Notes: generated from the letters alone by a model not told the origin. A DNA stretch of 36,858 bases from Candidatus Obscuribacter sp. (GCA_021772135.1 JADYXQ010000055.1:1-36858); one strand, 5' to 3'. Positions 7,955-17,665 are shown, counted from the first letter of the stretch. Translations and numbers: made by a program.

Positions 7955-9334
7955 ATGGCAGCTGAACTCTCACCGATGACCGACTCTTCTATGGAAAGAC
8001 TGCCGCCGCAGTCGCTGGACGCCGAACAGGCTGTCCTTGGTGCTCTGCTTGTTAGCGGCGACGGTGTGTCACGCGTAGTCGATGTGCTCGAGCCAGAATA
8101 TTTTTATCGTAAAGCGCACCAGGTCATCTATGCCGCCGCTTTAGACCTTTATGAAAAAAATGAACCGATAGACATTGTTACCATTTCGGCTTTTCTTCAG
8201 GATCAAGGCAAACTTGATTTAGTAGGCGGCAGGTTGTACATCACAGACCTTTCGCGTTCTGTGGCCACTACCGCCAACCTCGAATATTACGCCAAGCTTG
8301 TGCAAGAAAAAGCCTTGCTGCGCAGCTTGATCAAAGCAGGTACTGAAATCGTAGGCAGCTGCTATGAAGAAACAGACGCCGACACAGCTTTAGACAAAGC
8401 CGAGCATATGATTTTCAATCTGGCTCAGCGTCGCAACATGCAACAAATGGTGCACATCAAGCATATTGTTGAAGCTTCTTTTCAGCGCATCGAAGAACGC
8501 TACGAAAACAAAGACACACTTTCGGGCACTCCGTCCGGCTTTTACGATTTAGACGCCATGACGTCAGGTTTTCAACCGTCCGATCTGATTATTATCGCCG
8601 CCAGACCTTCTATGGGTAAAACCGCTTTCGTACTCAATATTGCTCAAGCTTGCGCCGTCGAACACAACGTGCCGTGCGCAATTTTTTCACTAGAAATGTC
8701 GAAAGAATCACTTGTACAAAGAATGCTCTGCGCTGAAGCGCGCATCGATTCGAACAGATTGCGCACCGGCCACCTGCACACCAACGACTGGCAGGCACTG
8801 GCCATGGCTATGGGCCGCCTCGGAGAAGCGCCAATATATATTGACGATTCTGCCATGGTAAATGTGCTTGAAATTCGCGCAAAATGCCGCCGACTGAAAG
8901 CCGAGAACAAAGCACTCGGTATGATCATAATTGACTATATTCAGCTCTTGCAAGGCCGCAAACAAACCGATAATAGAGTGCAGGAAGTTTCTGAAATATC
9001 ACGCTCGCTGAAAACTCTAGCAAGAGAGCTGGCAGTGCCGGTAATCGCTCTGTCGCAGCTTTCACGGGCGGTAGAAGCCAGGCAGAACAAAAGACCAATG
9101 CTTTCAGATTTGAGAGAATCAGGCTCAATCGAGCAAGATGCCGACCTTGTGATGTTCATTTATCGCGATGAATATTACAACGCCGAAACTGAGCAAAGAG
9201 GCGAAGCTGAGATTATCATCGCCAAACAAAGAAACGGCCCCACCGGTACCGTTGATTTGCTCTACCAGGGCAGCATCACCAGATTTTTGAACAAAGTGCA
9301 TACTGATGGTGCGCCGAATCCGAATCGGGATTAA
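7955..9334 (+). CDS. dnaB: Replicative DNA helicase DnaB
   Basis: A 459-aa hexameric helicase that unwinds DNA ahead of the replisome. The N-terminal domain begins PQSLDAEQAVLGALL and the RecA-like C-terminal domain carries Walker A ARPSMGKTAF near residues 215-225, the DnaB region FSLEMSKESLVQRML, the Walker B region MIIIDYIQLLQGR and the conserved SQLSRAVEARQNKRPMLSDL with the following ESGSIEQDAD. There is no intein. I placed the start at ATG 7955, where the protein begins MAAELSP; an in-frame TTG at 7907 would add 16 residues but has no ribosome site and would make the inverted repeat at 7914-7936 coding. Either start gives a normal-length DnaB. It ends at a strong bidirectional terminator. 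Confidence 0.95.
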   Translation: MAAELSPMTDSSMERLPPQSLDAEQAVLGALLVSGDGVSRVVDVLEPEYFYRKAHQVIYAAALDLYEKNEPIDIVTISAFLQDQGKLDLVGGRLYITDLSRSVATTANLEYYAKLVQEKALLRSLIKAGTEIVGSCYEETDADTALDKAEHMIFNLAQRRNMQQMVHIKHIVEASFQRIEERYENKDTLSGTPSGFYDLDAMTSGFQPSDLIIIAARPSMGKTAFVLNIAQACAVEHNVPCAIFSLEMSKESLVQRMLCAEARIDSNRLRTGHLHTNDWQALAMAMGRLGEAPIYIDDSAMVNVLEIRAKCRRLKAENKALGMIIIDYIQLLQGRKQTDNRVQEVSEISRSLKTLARELAVPVIALSQLSRAVEARQNKRPMLSDLRESGSIEQDADLVMFIYRDEYYNAETEQRGEAEIIIAKQRNGPTGTVDLLYQGSITRFLNKVHTDGAPNPNRD

Positions 9335-9346
9335 ATCTCTATTTTG

Positions 9347-9375
9347 AAAAATGAAACGTTATCGTTTCATTTTTT
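9347..9375. terminator. Bidirectional intrinsic terminator between dnaB and the beta-propeller gene
   Basis: Twelve-base arms (9347-9358 and 9363-9374) pair perfectly around a TTAT loop. The core is ATGAAACG/CGTTTCAT, flanked by A5 on one side and T6 on the other, so a T tract follows the stem in both directions. It lies between convergent genes, exactly where a shared terminator is expected. Confidence 0.88.
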
Positions 9376-9423
9376 ACATGACTGCCCTTTACCTGTCTGC
9401 AAAACTCACCCATTTTAAAAGCC

Positions 9424-10914
9424 CTACTCTATAGGCGCCCAAATGATCTCATCAGAAGTCTGGTCAATGACAGGCTGTGACTCAAATTCACCGCTGGCTG
9501 TATCAAGCACTCCAAAAGCAGTTGTGGTGGCACTGGACACCAGAAGTTTTTTACCATCAGGTGTAAGGGTGATATTGCCAGGAAAATCTATGTCTAACGG
9601 TAATTTGATTTGTTTTACCGAGCTGCGACTGGCTGTATCGAAAACAGCAATGATGTTGTCTTTAGCTACTGCATTATAAAGCGTTGCGCCGTCTGCTGAG
9701 AGCGCCAACCCAGTGGGGCCGTTGCCGGTTTTCAGATTGGCCACGATGCCGCGCTTTGGTATATCAATTATAGCGATGCGATTAGCGGTGCCTCGGCAAG
9801 AAACATAGCCGACTTTTCCGTCAGCTGAAATAACTACCGAAGATGGGTTGGCACCGACAGCAACCACACCCAAAACTCGCTGATTGAGAGTGGAAATAAA
9901 AGTCACTTGTCCTGTTGCTGAATTGAGCACCAGAATGGTATTACCATTGGGTGTAATGGCCATGTGAGCTGGTCCCGGCCCGACTTTGGTACGCAACAGC
10001 ACTTTGCCAGTATCTACTTCAACAATGGCCACATCAGCGCTGCCGCTTTCAGAGACATAGAGTAGTTTGCCATTGGGCAAAGCCAGCACTGCTTTTGGTG
10101 CCGCCTTGGGTAGCAGGTCAATTTGACCAACAAAGCGTTTTCCGATAGGGTCAAGAATCAGTATGCGGCTGCGACTTTGATCGGCGATATAAATGCGACC
10201 ATTGACGTACGCCATGCCGGCCGGCGTACCTTCAGTAGGAAACTCGCATATCTTCTTCCATGTTTTTTCATCCACCAGAGTGATAATGCCCGAATTGCGC
10301 GATGTAAGAAAAATACCGCCGTGCTTCGGAGTCGCTACATGATTAGAAGGATTTGCTGTAGATGAATTTGTAGAATTGGTGGCAGTCTGAGTGGTCGTAG
10401 AGGTGTGAGCGGAAGCTTCTGCTCGTTCGATGGGCACAGCGGTCTGGCCCACTACAGACTTCCAGGACGCCGCCAGGCTGAAATTCTCAGGCACAATCAA
10501 ATCATCAGCCAGGTGGCCGGCAAGAATGGCCTTGCGCATTTTTTCGCTACAATTAGTTATGGCAGGAAAAGTTTTGGCCTTACCTGCTGTTATCACTTTG
10601 ATAAAAGCAACACCATTGTCAAAGAGCAAAAACTCCGGTTTCGATTTTCCCGGTGCAGGAAAACTTTCTTGCAAAACTACTTTGGTTTTCTTCAGGGCTT
10701 GATGCGGCAATATGGGCAAATAAAGCTCTCCGCCAGCTTCAAGGGCGCCATCTAAACGAAAGCGCATATTGGGGAAAATAGACTTAACGGCGGCAGCAAG
10801 CTCAGGAGCTTGCCTGGTTGCAAATGCGGCCGGGCAAATAATAGTAAGACTCAATGCTACACAGCAGAGCAAACCGCCACAGAAGATCTTGATGTTTATA
10901 CTCTTAGTAGTCAT
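9424..10914 (-). CDS. Exported YVTN-type beta-propeller protein
   Basis: A 496-aa protein with an N-terminal signal peptide (basic MTTKSINIK, then a hydrophobic stretch ending near PAAFATRQ). Residues about 35-170 hold a region with no recognised fold, then a Thr/Ser/Asn-rich spacer. From about residue 205 repeated blades appear (GRIYIADQSRSRILILDP, GKLLYVSESGSADVAIVEVD, GNTILVLNSATGQVTFIST, GKVGYVSCRGTANRIAIIDI, GATLYNAVAKDNIIAVFDT), typical of the 40-residue YVTN repeats. These proteins are extracytoplasmic binding scaffolds; no enzyme motif is evident. It starts 14 bases after dnaJ ends, so it is probably the last gene of the chaperone operon, which is unusual for an exported protein. Confidence 0.85.
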   Translation of the reverse strand: MTTKSINIKIFCGGLLCCVALSLTIICPAAFATRQAPELAAAVKSIFPNMRFRLDGALEAGGELYLPILPHQALKKTKVVLQESFPAPGKSKPEFLLFDNGVAFIKVITAGKAKTFPAITNCSEKMRKAILAGHLADDLIVPENFSLAASWKSVVGQTAVPIERAEASAHTSTTTQTATNSTNSSTANPSNHVATPKHGGIFLTSRNSGIITLVDEKTWKKICEFPTEGTPAGMAYVNGRIYIADQSRSRILILDPIGKRFVGQIDLLPKAAPKAVLALPNGKLLYVSESGSADVAIVEVDTGKVLLRTKVGPGPAHMAITPNGNTILVLNSATGQVTFISTLNQRVLGVVAVGANPSSVVISADGKVGYVSCRGTANRIAIIDIPKRGIVANLKTGNGPTGLALSADGATLYNAVAKDNIIAVFDTASRSSVKQIKLPLDIDFPGNITLTPDGKKLLVSSATTTAFGVLDTASGEFESQPVIDQTSDEIIWAPIE

Positions 10915-10928
10915 TCACTGGCGAGCAC

Positions 10929-12260
10929 TTACTCTTTGGGTCTAAATGCGTCCACGATTTTATCGAAGATACCTTTATCTTCAGCCTCAGCGCTTTCGTT
11001 TTTTCCCTGATGCTTTTTTTTCTTATTCGTTGCGCCGCCGTCGCTATTGCTTGTATTGGCGTCAGACTTAGAATCACCGTCTGAGTTAGCGTCGCTTTTC
11101 TTTTCAGCTTGAGCGCTTTCGGCACTAAAAAAATCTTCACCTTTGGCTTGAGGCGGAGCAGAGACCTTGAGTTTTTCTTTGCGAATCTCAGCGATTTGCT
11201 CGAGCAATTTACGTTCTTCGCTGCTGATTTTAGTAGGCGTCTCCACAATCACGTGCACTACATGATCGCCGCGTCTAGACGGATTGTTTAGATATGGAAC
11301 ACCCAGATCGCGCATCACCAGCTGGCTGCTTGACTGTGTGCCCGCAGGAATTTTCAGTACTTTAGCGCCTTCAACTGTAGCCACGAGAATTTCAGCACCA
11401 AGTGCAGCCATTGAAAAACTAATCGGTTGTTTGACGTGAATAGTGAAACCATCGCGAATAAACTGGGAGTGGTCTTTGACATTCAAAACAACAAAGAGGT
11501 CACCGAATACCCCGCCGCGTGGACCCTTGTCACCGCCCTCAGCCAGTTTAAGACGGTCACCATCTTTAACTCCGGCCGGCACTTTAACTTCAAATTCGCG
11601 AGATTTTCTTGTTTGACCAGAACCACGACAATCACGGCAAGGCTTCTCAATTTTCTTACCTGATCCGGAACAATCAGGGCAGGCAATTACTTGATAGCTT
11701 TGCATAAACAGCATGTTGACCAGCTGTTTAACCTGGCCCTGACCCTGGCAGGTGGCGCAAGTGCTTACTTTACTGTCTGGTGCAGCACCTACACCACTGC
11801 AGGTGTCGCAATCTTCTAGACGCTTAACGGTGATCTTCTTCTCGAGACCAAAGACTGCATCCAAAAATTCAAGATCGAGGTCGTAGCGCAAATGTGCACC
11901 CTGCCGTGGTCCCGAACGGCTGGCCTGTCCACCGCCGAATCCACCACGACCACCGCCGCCAAAAAGCGCATCAATAATGTCTTCCATGCCGAAGCCCTGG
12001 AATGAACTGAAATCGACGTTATCAAAATCGCGCGTCGAACCTTTAACGCCTTCGTGTCCATAGCGATCGTAAGAACCTTTTTTCTGTTCGTCCGACAGCA
12101 CTTCATATGCTTCAGCCAGTTCTTTAAAAGCAGCTTCATCACCGCTTTCTTTATTGTCAGGATGCAGCTGTCTGGCTCTGTTGCGGAAAGACTTTTTGAT
12201 TTCGTCGGCAGAAGCACCGCGAGACAGGCCTAAAATTTCGTAATAATCACGTTTTGTCAT
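10929..12260 (-). CDS. dnaJ: Chaperone protein DnaJ
   Basis: A 443-aa type I Hsp40 that stimulates DnaK ATPase activity and delivers unfolded clients. J domain at residues 1-70 with the essential HPD in [12 protein letters not shown] region with [12 protein letters not shown]; four zinc-binding CxxCxGxG repeats ([32 protein letters not shown]); then the client-binding C-terminal domains. A further tail of about 65 residues is rich in Ser, Asp, Asn and Lys and ends [14 protein letters not shown], longer than in common DnaJ proteins. The ATG at 12258-12260 gives [12 protein letters not shown], the standard N-terminus; an in-frame TTG nine bases upstream is less likely. It lies 28 bases downstream of dnaK. 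Confidence 0.95.
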   Translation of the reverse strand: MTKRDYYEILGLSRGASADEIKKSFRNRARQLHPDNKESGDEAAFKELAEAYEVLSDEQKKGSYDRYGHEGVKGSTRDFDNVDFSSFQGFGMEDIIDALFGGGGRGGFGGGQASRSGPRQGAHLRYDLDLEFLDAVFGLEKKITVKRLEDCDTCSGVGAAPDSKVSTCATCQGQGQVKQLVNMLFMQSYQVIACPDCSGSGKKIEKPCRDCRGSGQTRKSREFEVKVPAGVKDGDRLKLAEGGDKGPRGGVFGDLFVVLNVKDHSQFIRDGFTIHVKQPISFSMAALGAEILVATVEGAKVLKIPAGTQSSSQLVMRDLGVPYLNNPSRRGDHVVHVIVETPTKISSEERKLLEQIAEIRKEKLKVSAPPQAKGEDFFSAESAQAEKKSDANSDGDSKSDANTSNSDGGATNKKKKHQGKNESAEAEDKGIFDKIVDAFRPKE

Positions 12261-12288
12261 AGTTTCCAAGAGTGCACCTTTGTAACGC

Positions 12289-14208
12289 CTAATCTAAACC
12301 TTCACCGATCTCCAGCGACTGAGTTGGAGCTCTAGTTTCTTCTTCATTTTCTGCGGAAATTTTGGCCACTCTGCCAAGCTCAATTGGCAATTCATCGGCA
12401 TAAGTCTGCTTCTTCTTACCACTGCTAGTGCTGGCAGATTTTTCTTCGCGCCGTGGCGTCGATTGCCTGTTCCCAGAGTGAATCACGCGACCCAAATCAA
12501 GCAATGAGACATCAAGGCCGGCCACCAGCTGTTTCAAGTCTGCTGAATCTTCTTCAGTCAGCGCTTCTTTCACAGCTTCGACAGCCTTCATCACTTTGTC
12601 CACATGCACTTTTTCCACTCGATCGCCATATTTGGTCACAGTACGCTCGGCTTCTGCGCACATCGACTCGGCATGCACCCTGGTTGTGATTCTATCGCGC
12701 ACCAACTTATCATGCTCGGCAAATTTCTCCGCGTCGCTTTGCAGAGCTTCTACTTCTTCTGGGCTTAAGCCGGTTGTGCGCTGAATCGTGACTGAGTGTT
12801 TAATACCAGAGCCGTGATCTCGAGCCGAACAATGCACAATGCCATCGGCGTCAATATCGAAAGTGACCTCAATCTTAGGCACTCCCCGTGGTGCACCCGG
12901 AATGCCTGCCAGGTGAAATTTGGCCAGCGATTTGTTGTCTGAAGCTAATTCGCGTTCGCCCTGTAGAGCATGAACTTCCACTGATGTCTGAGCATCTTCA
13001 GTGGTGGTAAAAGTCATGGTACGACTGGTAGGAATTGTAGTGTTGCGTTCGATAATTCTGGTAAACAAACCGCCCGCAGTCTCAATGCCGAGCGACAGTG
13101 GAATAACATCGAGCAAAAGCACATCTTGCAAATCGCCGGCTAAAATAGACGCTTGAATGGCCGCTCCCAGTGCCACCGCCTCATCAGGATTTACTGACTT
13201 CGAAGGTTCCTTCTGGAAAAAGCGGCGAATCATATCCTGCACGGCAGGAATGCGAGTGGAACCGCCCACCAGAATAATGTGCTCGATGTCTTGGGGATTA
13301 AGCCCCGAATCTTCCAGCGCTTGTTGCAGTGGGCCGATTGTGGCTTCAACTAAATGAGACGTGATTTCGTTGAATTGCGAGCGCGATATCTTTGTCTCTA
13401 AGTGTTTAGGACCGCTTTGATCTGCCGTAAGGAAGGGCAAGTGCACTTCTGAAACCAGTGCAGAAGACAGTTCTATCTTGGTTCTTTCAGCTGTTTCTTT
13501 TAGTCGTTGAACAGCCATCAGATCGCCGGCTATGTCAAGCCCGCTCTGCGCTTTAAATTCTTCCACCAGAAAATTGATAATTGCCTGGTCGAAGTCATCG
13601 CCACCCAGGCGGTTGTTACCGCTAGTAGATTGCACTTCGAAAACACCATCGGTAATCTCGAGAATGCTGACATCGAAAGTGCCACCACCGAGATCGAATA
13701 CCAGTACAACGGCCTGTTCACCAAGTTTATTCAAACCATAAGCAAGCGCACTGGCTGTGGGTTCGTTGATGATGCGCATCACTTCAAGCCCGGCAATTTG
13801 ACCGGCATCGCGAGTGGCTTGCCTCTGCGCGTCGTTGAAATAAGCCGGCACGGTAATGACTGCGCGAGTAACTTTTTCACCCAGATAAGCTTCAGCGTCG
13901 GCTTTAATTTTCTGCAAAACCATGGCGGAAATTTGCTCAGGACTGTGCGAAACAGATTCGAACTGCACCCGGTAATTACTGCCCATCTCACGCTTTATAG
14001 ATTGAACCGTACGAGCAGGATTAGTGACAGCCTGACGCTTGGCCAGCTGCCCAACGAGACGCTCGCCGCTTTTCGTGAATGCCACTACCGACGGTGTGGT
14101 ACGAGCACCTTCCGAATTTTCGATAATGACCGGTTTTCCGCCTTCCATGATCGCCACGCAAGAATACGTGGTGCCCAGGTCAATACCAATAATTTTGTCT
14201 TCACTCAT
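12289..14208 (-). CDS. dnaK: Chaperone protein DnaK (Hsp70)
   Basis: A 639-aa Hsp70. The ATPase domain begins [19 protein letters not shown] and includes [15 protein letters not shown] and [16 protein letters not shown]. The linker reads [18 protein letters not shown], with Ile where most DnaKs have Thr (DVTPLSLGIE). Substrate-binding and helical-lid domains follow. The tail is Ser/Lys-rich and ends without the usual acidic EEV-type motif. The ATG at 14206-14208 ([10 protein letters not shown]) matches standard starts; an in-frame ATG nine codons upstream would add MRGFGFWTE and is less likely. Middle gene of grpE-dnaK-dnaJ. Confidence 0.95.
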   Translation of the reverse strand: MSEDKIIGIDLGTTYSCVAIMEGGKPVIIENSEGARTTPSVVAFTKSGERLVGQLAKRQAVTNPARTVQSIKREMGSNYRVQFESVSHSPEQISAMVLQKIKADAEAYLGEKVTRAVITVPAYFNDAQRQATRDAGQIAGLEVMRIINEPTASALAYGLNKLGEQAVVLVFDLGGGTFDVSILEITDGVFEVQSTSGNNRLGGDDFDQAIINFLVEEFKAQSGLDIAGDLMAVQRLKETAERTKIELSSALVSEVHLPFLTADQSGPKHLETKISRSQFNEITSHLVEATIGPLQQALEDSGLNPQDIEHIILVGGSTRIPAVQDMIRRFFQKEPSKSVNPDEAVALGAAIQASILAGDLQDVLLLDVIPLSLGIETAGGLFTRIIERNTTIPTSRTMTFTTTEDAQTSVEVHALQGERELASDNKSLAKFHLAGIPGAPRGVPKIEVTFDIDADGIVHCSARDHGSGIKHSVTIQRTTGLSPEEVEALQSDAEKFAEHDKLVRDRITTRVHAESMCAEAERTVTKYGDRVEKVHVDKVMKAVEAVKEALTEEDSADLKQLVAGLDVSLLDLGRVIHSGNRQSTPRREEKSASTSSGKKKQTYADELPIELGRVAKISAENEEETRAPTQSLEIGEGLD

Positions 14209-14276
14209 CTCAGTCCAGAATCCAAATCCACGCATGCGCCTGGGTTAGGGTTTTAAAAAGATTGCCATGGACTTCT

Positions 14277-15239
14277 TTAGTCAACGTCGGTCAAATCGTA
14301 AACCTTGGGCTCCGACTCTTTGTCGGCTTTCTCAGCATCATCGTCTTTTCCGTTTGGACCTTCGTCATTGGCCGAAATAGACGCCTCCACTGCGGCTTTG
14401 ACATCTTCAAAGGGAATGTCTTGAGTGGATCTCTCGTCGCCAATAGATTCAAGACTTTCGGATGTTTCAGTGCCTGACCGTACTTCGGGGGCGTCCGATT
14501 TCTCATCTATCGAAGCAATAGCTGCTGCTTTTGCCGCTTGATCGCGCTCGTAAGCTTCAGCCGCTTCGCCGGTTAAAGCAACAGCAACGTTAACCAGAGC
14601 AGGTCGCAAAACTTTCTCGCGGAACATGTAGCCATTGCGTAGTTGATGCGCTACGGCGCCGTCCGGAACGTCGTTTGTTTGCACTTCTTGTACAGGCTCG
14701 TGATACATGGGGTCAAAAGTCTCGCCCACTACTTGCATTTGTTTAATGCCGACAGAATCAAGGCAGCGACCAAATCTGGTGCAGACCATTCTCAAGCTAT
14801 CGAGCATGACTTTTGGTTCGGTCTTTTCATTCAATTTCGACTGGGCCATATCAAGATCATCTAAAGCGGGCAAAATTGCCTCAAGCGCCTTTTGCATGCC
14901 AACGGCCTGAAATTCTTCCCGCTCACGGTCAATGCGTTTGCGATAGTTTTCGAAATCGGCTGCCAGCCTCTTATAAGAATTTTCCCACTCGCTGGCTTTG
15001 CCTTCAGAATCACGCAGGGCATTTTCAAGATTATTGATCGCCAATTGGGCGCCTTTGTCGTTTTGACCAGCGGGCTGCTTAGTGCCCAGATCAAGTCCGA
15101 AGGTTTCAGGGTCGGGTGCGTCGCCACCGGCATACATGGCGCGGTAGAAGGCTTTCGCCTTTGACTGGCGATCTTCTTTTTCTTTTGGAGACTCTTCAGC
15201 AGGTGGAGGAGTCTGGGCGTCGTTATCGTCTATAGCCAT
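14277..15239 (-). CDS. grpE: Nucleotide exchange factor GrpE with long N- and C-terminal extensions
   Basis: A 320-aa protein whose GrpE core sits at about residues 80-225: a long coiled-coil (NLENALRDSEGKASEWENSY, RLAADFENYRKRIDREREEF), then the beta-wing region with FDPMYHEPVQEV and NGYMFREKVLRPALVNVA. GrpE drives ADP release from DnaK. Common GrpE proteins are about 180-210 aa, so this one carries an additional N-terminal region of about 80 residues and an acidic C-terminal tail of about 95 residues ending SEPKVYDLTDVD. The ATG at 15237-15239 (MAIDDND) is chosen; the frame stays open for 31 more codons upstream but that stretch contains the best promoter-like sequence. First gene of the chaperone operon. 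Confidence 0.9.
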   Translation of the reverse strand: MAIDDNDAQTPPPAEESPKEKEDRQSKAKAFYRAMYAGGDAPDPETFGLDLGTKQPAGQNDKGAQLAINNLENALRDSEGKASEWENSYKRLAADFENYRKRIDREREEFQAVGMQKALEAILPALDDLDMAQSKLNEKTEPKVMLDSLRMVCTRFGRCLDSVGIKQMQVVGETFDPMYHEPVQEVQTNDVPDGAVAHQLRNGYMFREKVLRPALVNVAVALTGEAAEAYERDQAAKAAAIASIDEKSDAPEVRSGTETSESLESIGDERSTQDIPFEDVKAAVEASISANDEGPNGKDDDAEKADKESEPKVYDLTDVD

Positions 15240-15300
15240 GTTGACTGTAAAGGTCTCCCAACTAATCCTGACAAATGCCAGGGGTACTTCCCTAGGTCTA

Positions 15301-15352
15301 ATTTTAAACAGTTTGAGCCAAAGCTGGGTCAATTAACCAAAGGTTCAGCTTT
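15301..15352 (-). promoter_or_regulatory. Candidate grpE promoter with overlapping inverted repeat
   Basis: On the minus strand TTGACC (15327-15332) is followed, after a long 20-base spacer, by TAAAAT (15301-15306). Arms AAAGCTG (15320-15326) and CAGCTTT (15346-15352) form a perfect 7-base inverted repeat around the -35 box, a place where a repressor could act. The long spacer makes the promoter call weak. No CIRCE element is present in this gap. Confidence 0.3.
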
Positions 15353-15449
15353 CGCCATAAGCAAATTGAGCCAATAAAGTAGCTCTCTTGCTCACCTCGT
15401 GCCGATTTCGGTAGAAATTTGCTCAACACCGTGGCTGGAAATTTACCTT

Positions 15450-15455
15450 TATAAT
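15450..15455 (+). promoter_or_regulatory. Candidate -10 box for the dgcN-dgcA pair
   Basis: A perfect TATAAT lies 50 bases before the dgcN ATG. No convincing -35 hexamer is present 16-18 bases upstream, so an activator or another sigma factor may be needed, or this is chance in an A/T-rich gap. The rest of the 265-base grpE-dgcN gap holds no ORF. Confidence 0.3.
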
Positions 15456-15504
15456 TCTAAAGCCTTTTGGCAAGTATTAAAGCTAAATAGACGGTAGTTA
15501 AATC

Positions 15505-16596
15505 ATGTACATCGAAGAAACGGCGCGACTGGCCATCTACGCGCCGGGAGAATTTGGTCAGGAAAGCTCAAAAACCGCAGAGGGTGTGCTCCGTTACGGC
15601 AGAAACCCCATTGTTTGCGTTATCGATGACAAACAAGCCGGTCGCACGATCAAAAGCCTGGTGGGCATCGATATAGACGCGCCAATTGTATCCACTATCG
15701 ATGAAGCGCTCGCCCTGGGAGCCGACGCCCTTTTACTGGGAACGGCCTGGAATGGAGGTCGCATACCCGAACGCTGGCGTGCAGACATCGTCGCTGCCAT
15801 CGCCGGAGGCATGGACGTTATCAACGGACTACATGACTTCCTCGAGGATGATGCCAATATCGTCGCTGCGGCTAAAGCCCATGGCAAGCGTTTGTTCGAT
15901 GTACGCAAACCGCCCGAAAATATGCCTGTGGGAGCCGCTCGAGTTCTAGAAGGAAATGTCAGAAATGCTCATGTAATTCTGACAATCGGCTCCGACTGCT
16001 CTATGGGCAAAATGACCACTGCGTTGGAAATTCAAAAAGTGGCCGACGCCCAGGGGGCAAAGACTGCATTTGTAGCCACCGGTCAGACAGGTATCATGAT
16101 TTGCGGCCGGGGCATCGCTATAGATAGAGTAATAGGCGACTTTATGGCCGGCGCCACAGAGATGATGGTGGTGGAAGCGGCTGCACATGCCGACTTTATA
16201 TTTGTCGAAGGGCAAGGCTCACTAGCTCATCCGGGATTTTCTGGAGTGACAATGGCTCTTGTGCACGGCGCCTGCCCACAGAGCATGATTCTCTGTCACA
16301 AACCTAGTCGCACCAAAATTAAAAATACCGATATTGAAATTTCTGATTTGAATAAACTGATTGCCAGCTATGAATCGATGACAACATATTTACGCCCCGG
16401 TAAAGTTCTGGCAGTGGCGCTCAATACCAGCGATTTAACGGAAGAAGAAGCGCAGGCAGCCATCAGTCAAGTGCAAGTACATACTGGTTTGCCAGCTTGC
16501 GACCCGGTAAGATTTTCGGCCAAAGTTCTCTGGCAGGCCATCGAAGCAAGTTCAAAATTACTCAACATAAGGAGCACCAGTGAAAACCGCCGCTAA
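15505..16596 (+). CDS. dgcN: DUF1611 protein, DgcN-like D-glutamate N-acetyltransferase
   Basis: A 363-aa DUF1611 protein. An N-terminal Rossmann-like region (RYGRNPIVCVIDDKQAGRTI, then ADALLLGTAWNGGRIPE) is followed by a C-terminal P-loop domain with ILTIGSDCSMGKMTT (Walker A, residues about 160-171) and FIFVEGQGSLAHPGFSGV. Members paired with an enolase-superfamily epimerase have been described as DgcN, acting on D-glutamate before DgcA converts the N-acetylated product to the L form; I rely on memory for that assignment. The stop overlaps the next gene by 17 bases, so the two are translationally coupled. Alternative: a step in muropeptide (L-Ala-D-Glu) recycling. Family call is firm, reaction less so. 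Confidence 0.78.
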   Translation: MYIEETARLAIYAPGEFGQESSKTAEGVLRYGRNPIVCVIDDKQAGRTIKSLVGIDIDAPIVSTIDEALALGADALLLGTAWNGGRIPERWRADIVAAIAGGMDVINGLHDFLEDDANIVAAAKAHGKRLFDVRKPPENMPVGAARVLEGNVRNAHVILTIGSDCSMGKMTTALEIQKVADAQGAKTAFVATGQTGIMICGRGIAIDRVIGDFMAGATEMMVVEAAAHADFIFVEGQGSLAHPGFSGVTMALVHGACPQSMILCHKPSRTKIKNTDIEISDLNKLIASYESMTTYLRPGKVLAVALNTSDLTEEEAQAAISQVQVHTGLPACDPVRFSAKVLWQAIEASSKLLNIRSTSENRR

Positions 16597-17647
16597 TACC
16601 AAGTCAATTGCCATCAGCTTTGAACGATTGACTCTTACCCTGGCCTACCCATTCGGAATTTCGTATGGCACCGCCGACGAATCACACAACATTCTGGTAA
16701 AACTCAATTATGAAGGTCATGTCGGTTTGGGCGAAGCCTCTCCCGCCAGCTATCATAACGAGACACCAGATACGGTGCTGGCAGTGCTGGGCGAAATTGC
16801 CAAAAAACAAGCCGAAATTTTAGGGGAAGATCCTTTTGCCGCGACAGAAGTGGCCAGGCGCATGGATCTTATGGTCTCAGGCAATTATGCCGCCAAGTCG
16901 GCAGTAGAAATGGCCATGCATGATCTGGCCGGAAAAATTTGCCAGCAACCGACATATAAAATGCTCGGCCTCTCCGGTCACAAATATCCCATGACTGATT
17001 TTACGATCGGCATCGATTCGCCTGAAATGATCGAACGCAAGACCAAAGAAGCAGTAGAAGCCGGTTACAAGATGCTCAAGGTCAAACAAGGCACATCTTA
17101 CGATCGTGAAATTATCAAATGCGTGCGCAAGCATGCTCCAAAATTGCCGCTCAGAGTTGACGCTAATGGTGGCTGGAACGTTAAACAAGCAATCGAAATG
17201 TCGAAATTTTTAGCAGAAAATGGCGTTGAATTTATTGAACAGCCCTTGCCTAAAAACGCCCTGGTAGAAGACTTCCGCCTGGTGCGCCAGAATGCCGCTA
17301 TCCCAATATTTGCCGACGAAAGTGTTTGCCGCAGTGTCGACGTTGCCAGACTGGCAGGCGCCGTAGACGGTGTGGTGGTTAAGCTGGCAAAATGCGGCGG
17401 ACTTTCTGAAGCCATTCGCGTCATTGCTGCTGCCAGAGCCCACGGCATGCAAGTAATGTTCGGTATGATGATCGAATCTTCCATAGGCGTTACGGCAGCA
17501 GCACATCTTTCCAGCCTTTGCGATTACCTCGATTTAGACGGGGCATTACTTCTGAAAGATGACCCCTACGAAGGTGCTGAATACGATGACGGTTATTTGC
17601 GTCTACCTGAGCGACCGGGCCTCGGTGTGCAGTTGCGTAAACACTAA
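16580..17647 (+). CDS. dgcA: Enolase-superfamily racemase/epimerase (DgcA or L-Ala-D/L-Glu epimerase)
   Basis: A 355-aa muconate-lactonizing-type enolase-superfamily enzyme. All catalytic elements are visible: the KxK pair in MLKVKQGTSY (about residues 165-170), metal ligands in RVDANGGW (about 192), FIEQPL (about 218) and FADESV (about 246), and the second acid/base lysine in VVVKLAKCGG (about 267). The DLDGALLL near the C-terminus resembles the DxD substrate element of dipeptide epimerases. The GTG at 16580 is preceded by AAGGAG, and the gene overlaps dgcN. With a DUF1611 partner the likely substrate is N-acetyl-D-glutamate; L-Ala-D-Glu from peptidoglycan is the alternative. Confidence 0.85.
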   Translation: MKTAANTKSIAISFERLTLTLAYPFGISYGTADESHNILVKLNYEGHVGLGEASPASYHNETPDTVLAVLGEIAKKQAEILGEDPFAATEVARRMDLMVSGNYAAKSAVEMAMHDLAGKICQQPTYKMLGLSGHKYPMTDFTIGIDSPEMIERKTKEAVEAGYKMLKVKQGTSYDREIIKCVRKHAPKLPLRVDANGGWNVKQAIEMSKFLAENGVEFIEQPLPKNALVEDFRLVRQNAAIPIFADESVCRSVDVARLAGAVDGVVVKLAKCGGLSEAIRVIAAARAHGMQVMFGMMIESSIGVTAAAHLSSLCDYLDLDGALLLKDDPYEGAEYDDGYLRLPERPGLGVQLRKH

Positions 17648-17665
17648 AACACAACTAAAAGCAGA

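Noticed and set aside
13507..14256. Plus-strand ORF of 249 codons antisense to dnaK
   Set aside because: It lies over the ATPase domain of dnaK, whose protein is fully conserved on the other strand. The translation shows no domain and is a shadow of the coding pattern.
15240..15504. CIRCE heat-shock element upstream of grpE
   Set aside because: Neither TTAGCACTC nor GAGTGCTAA, nor a close variant, is present in the gap.
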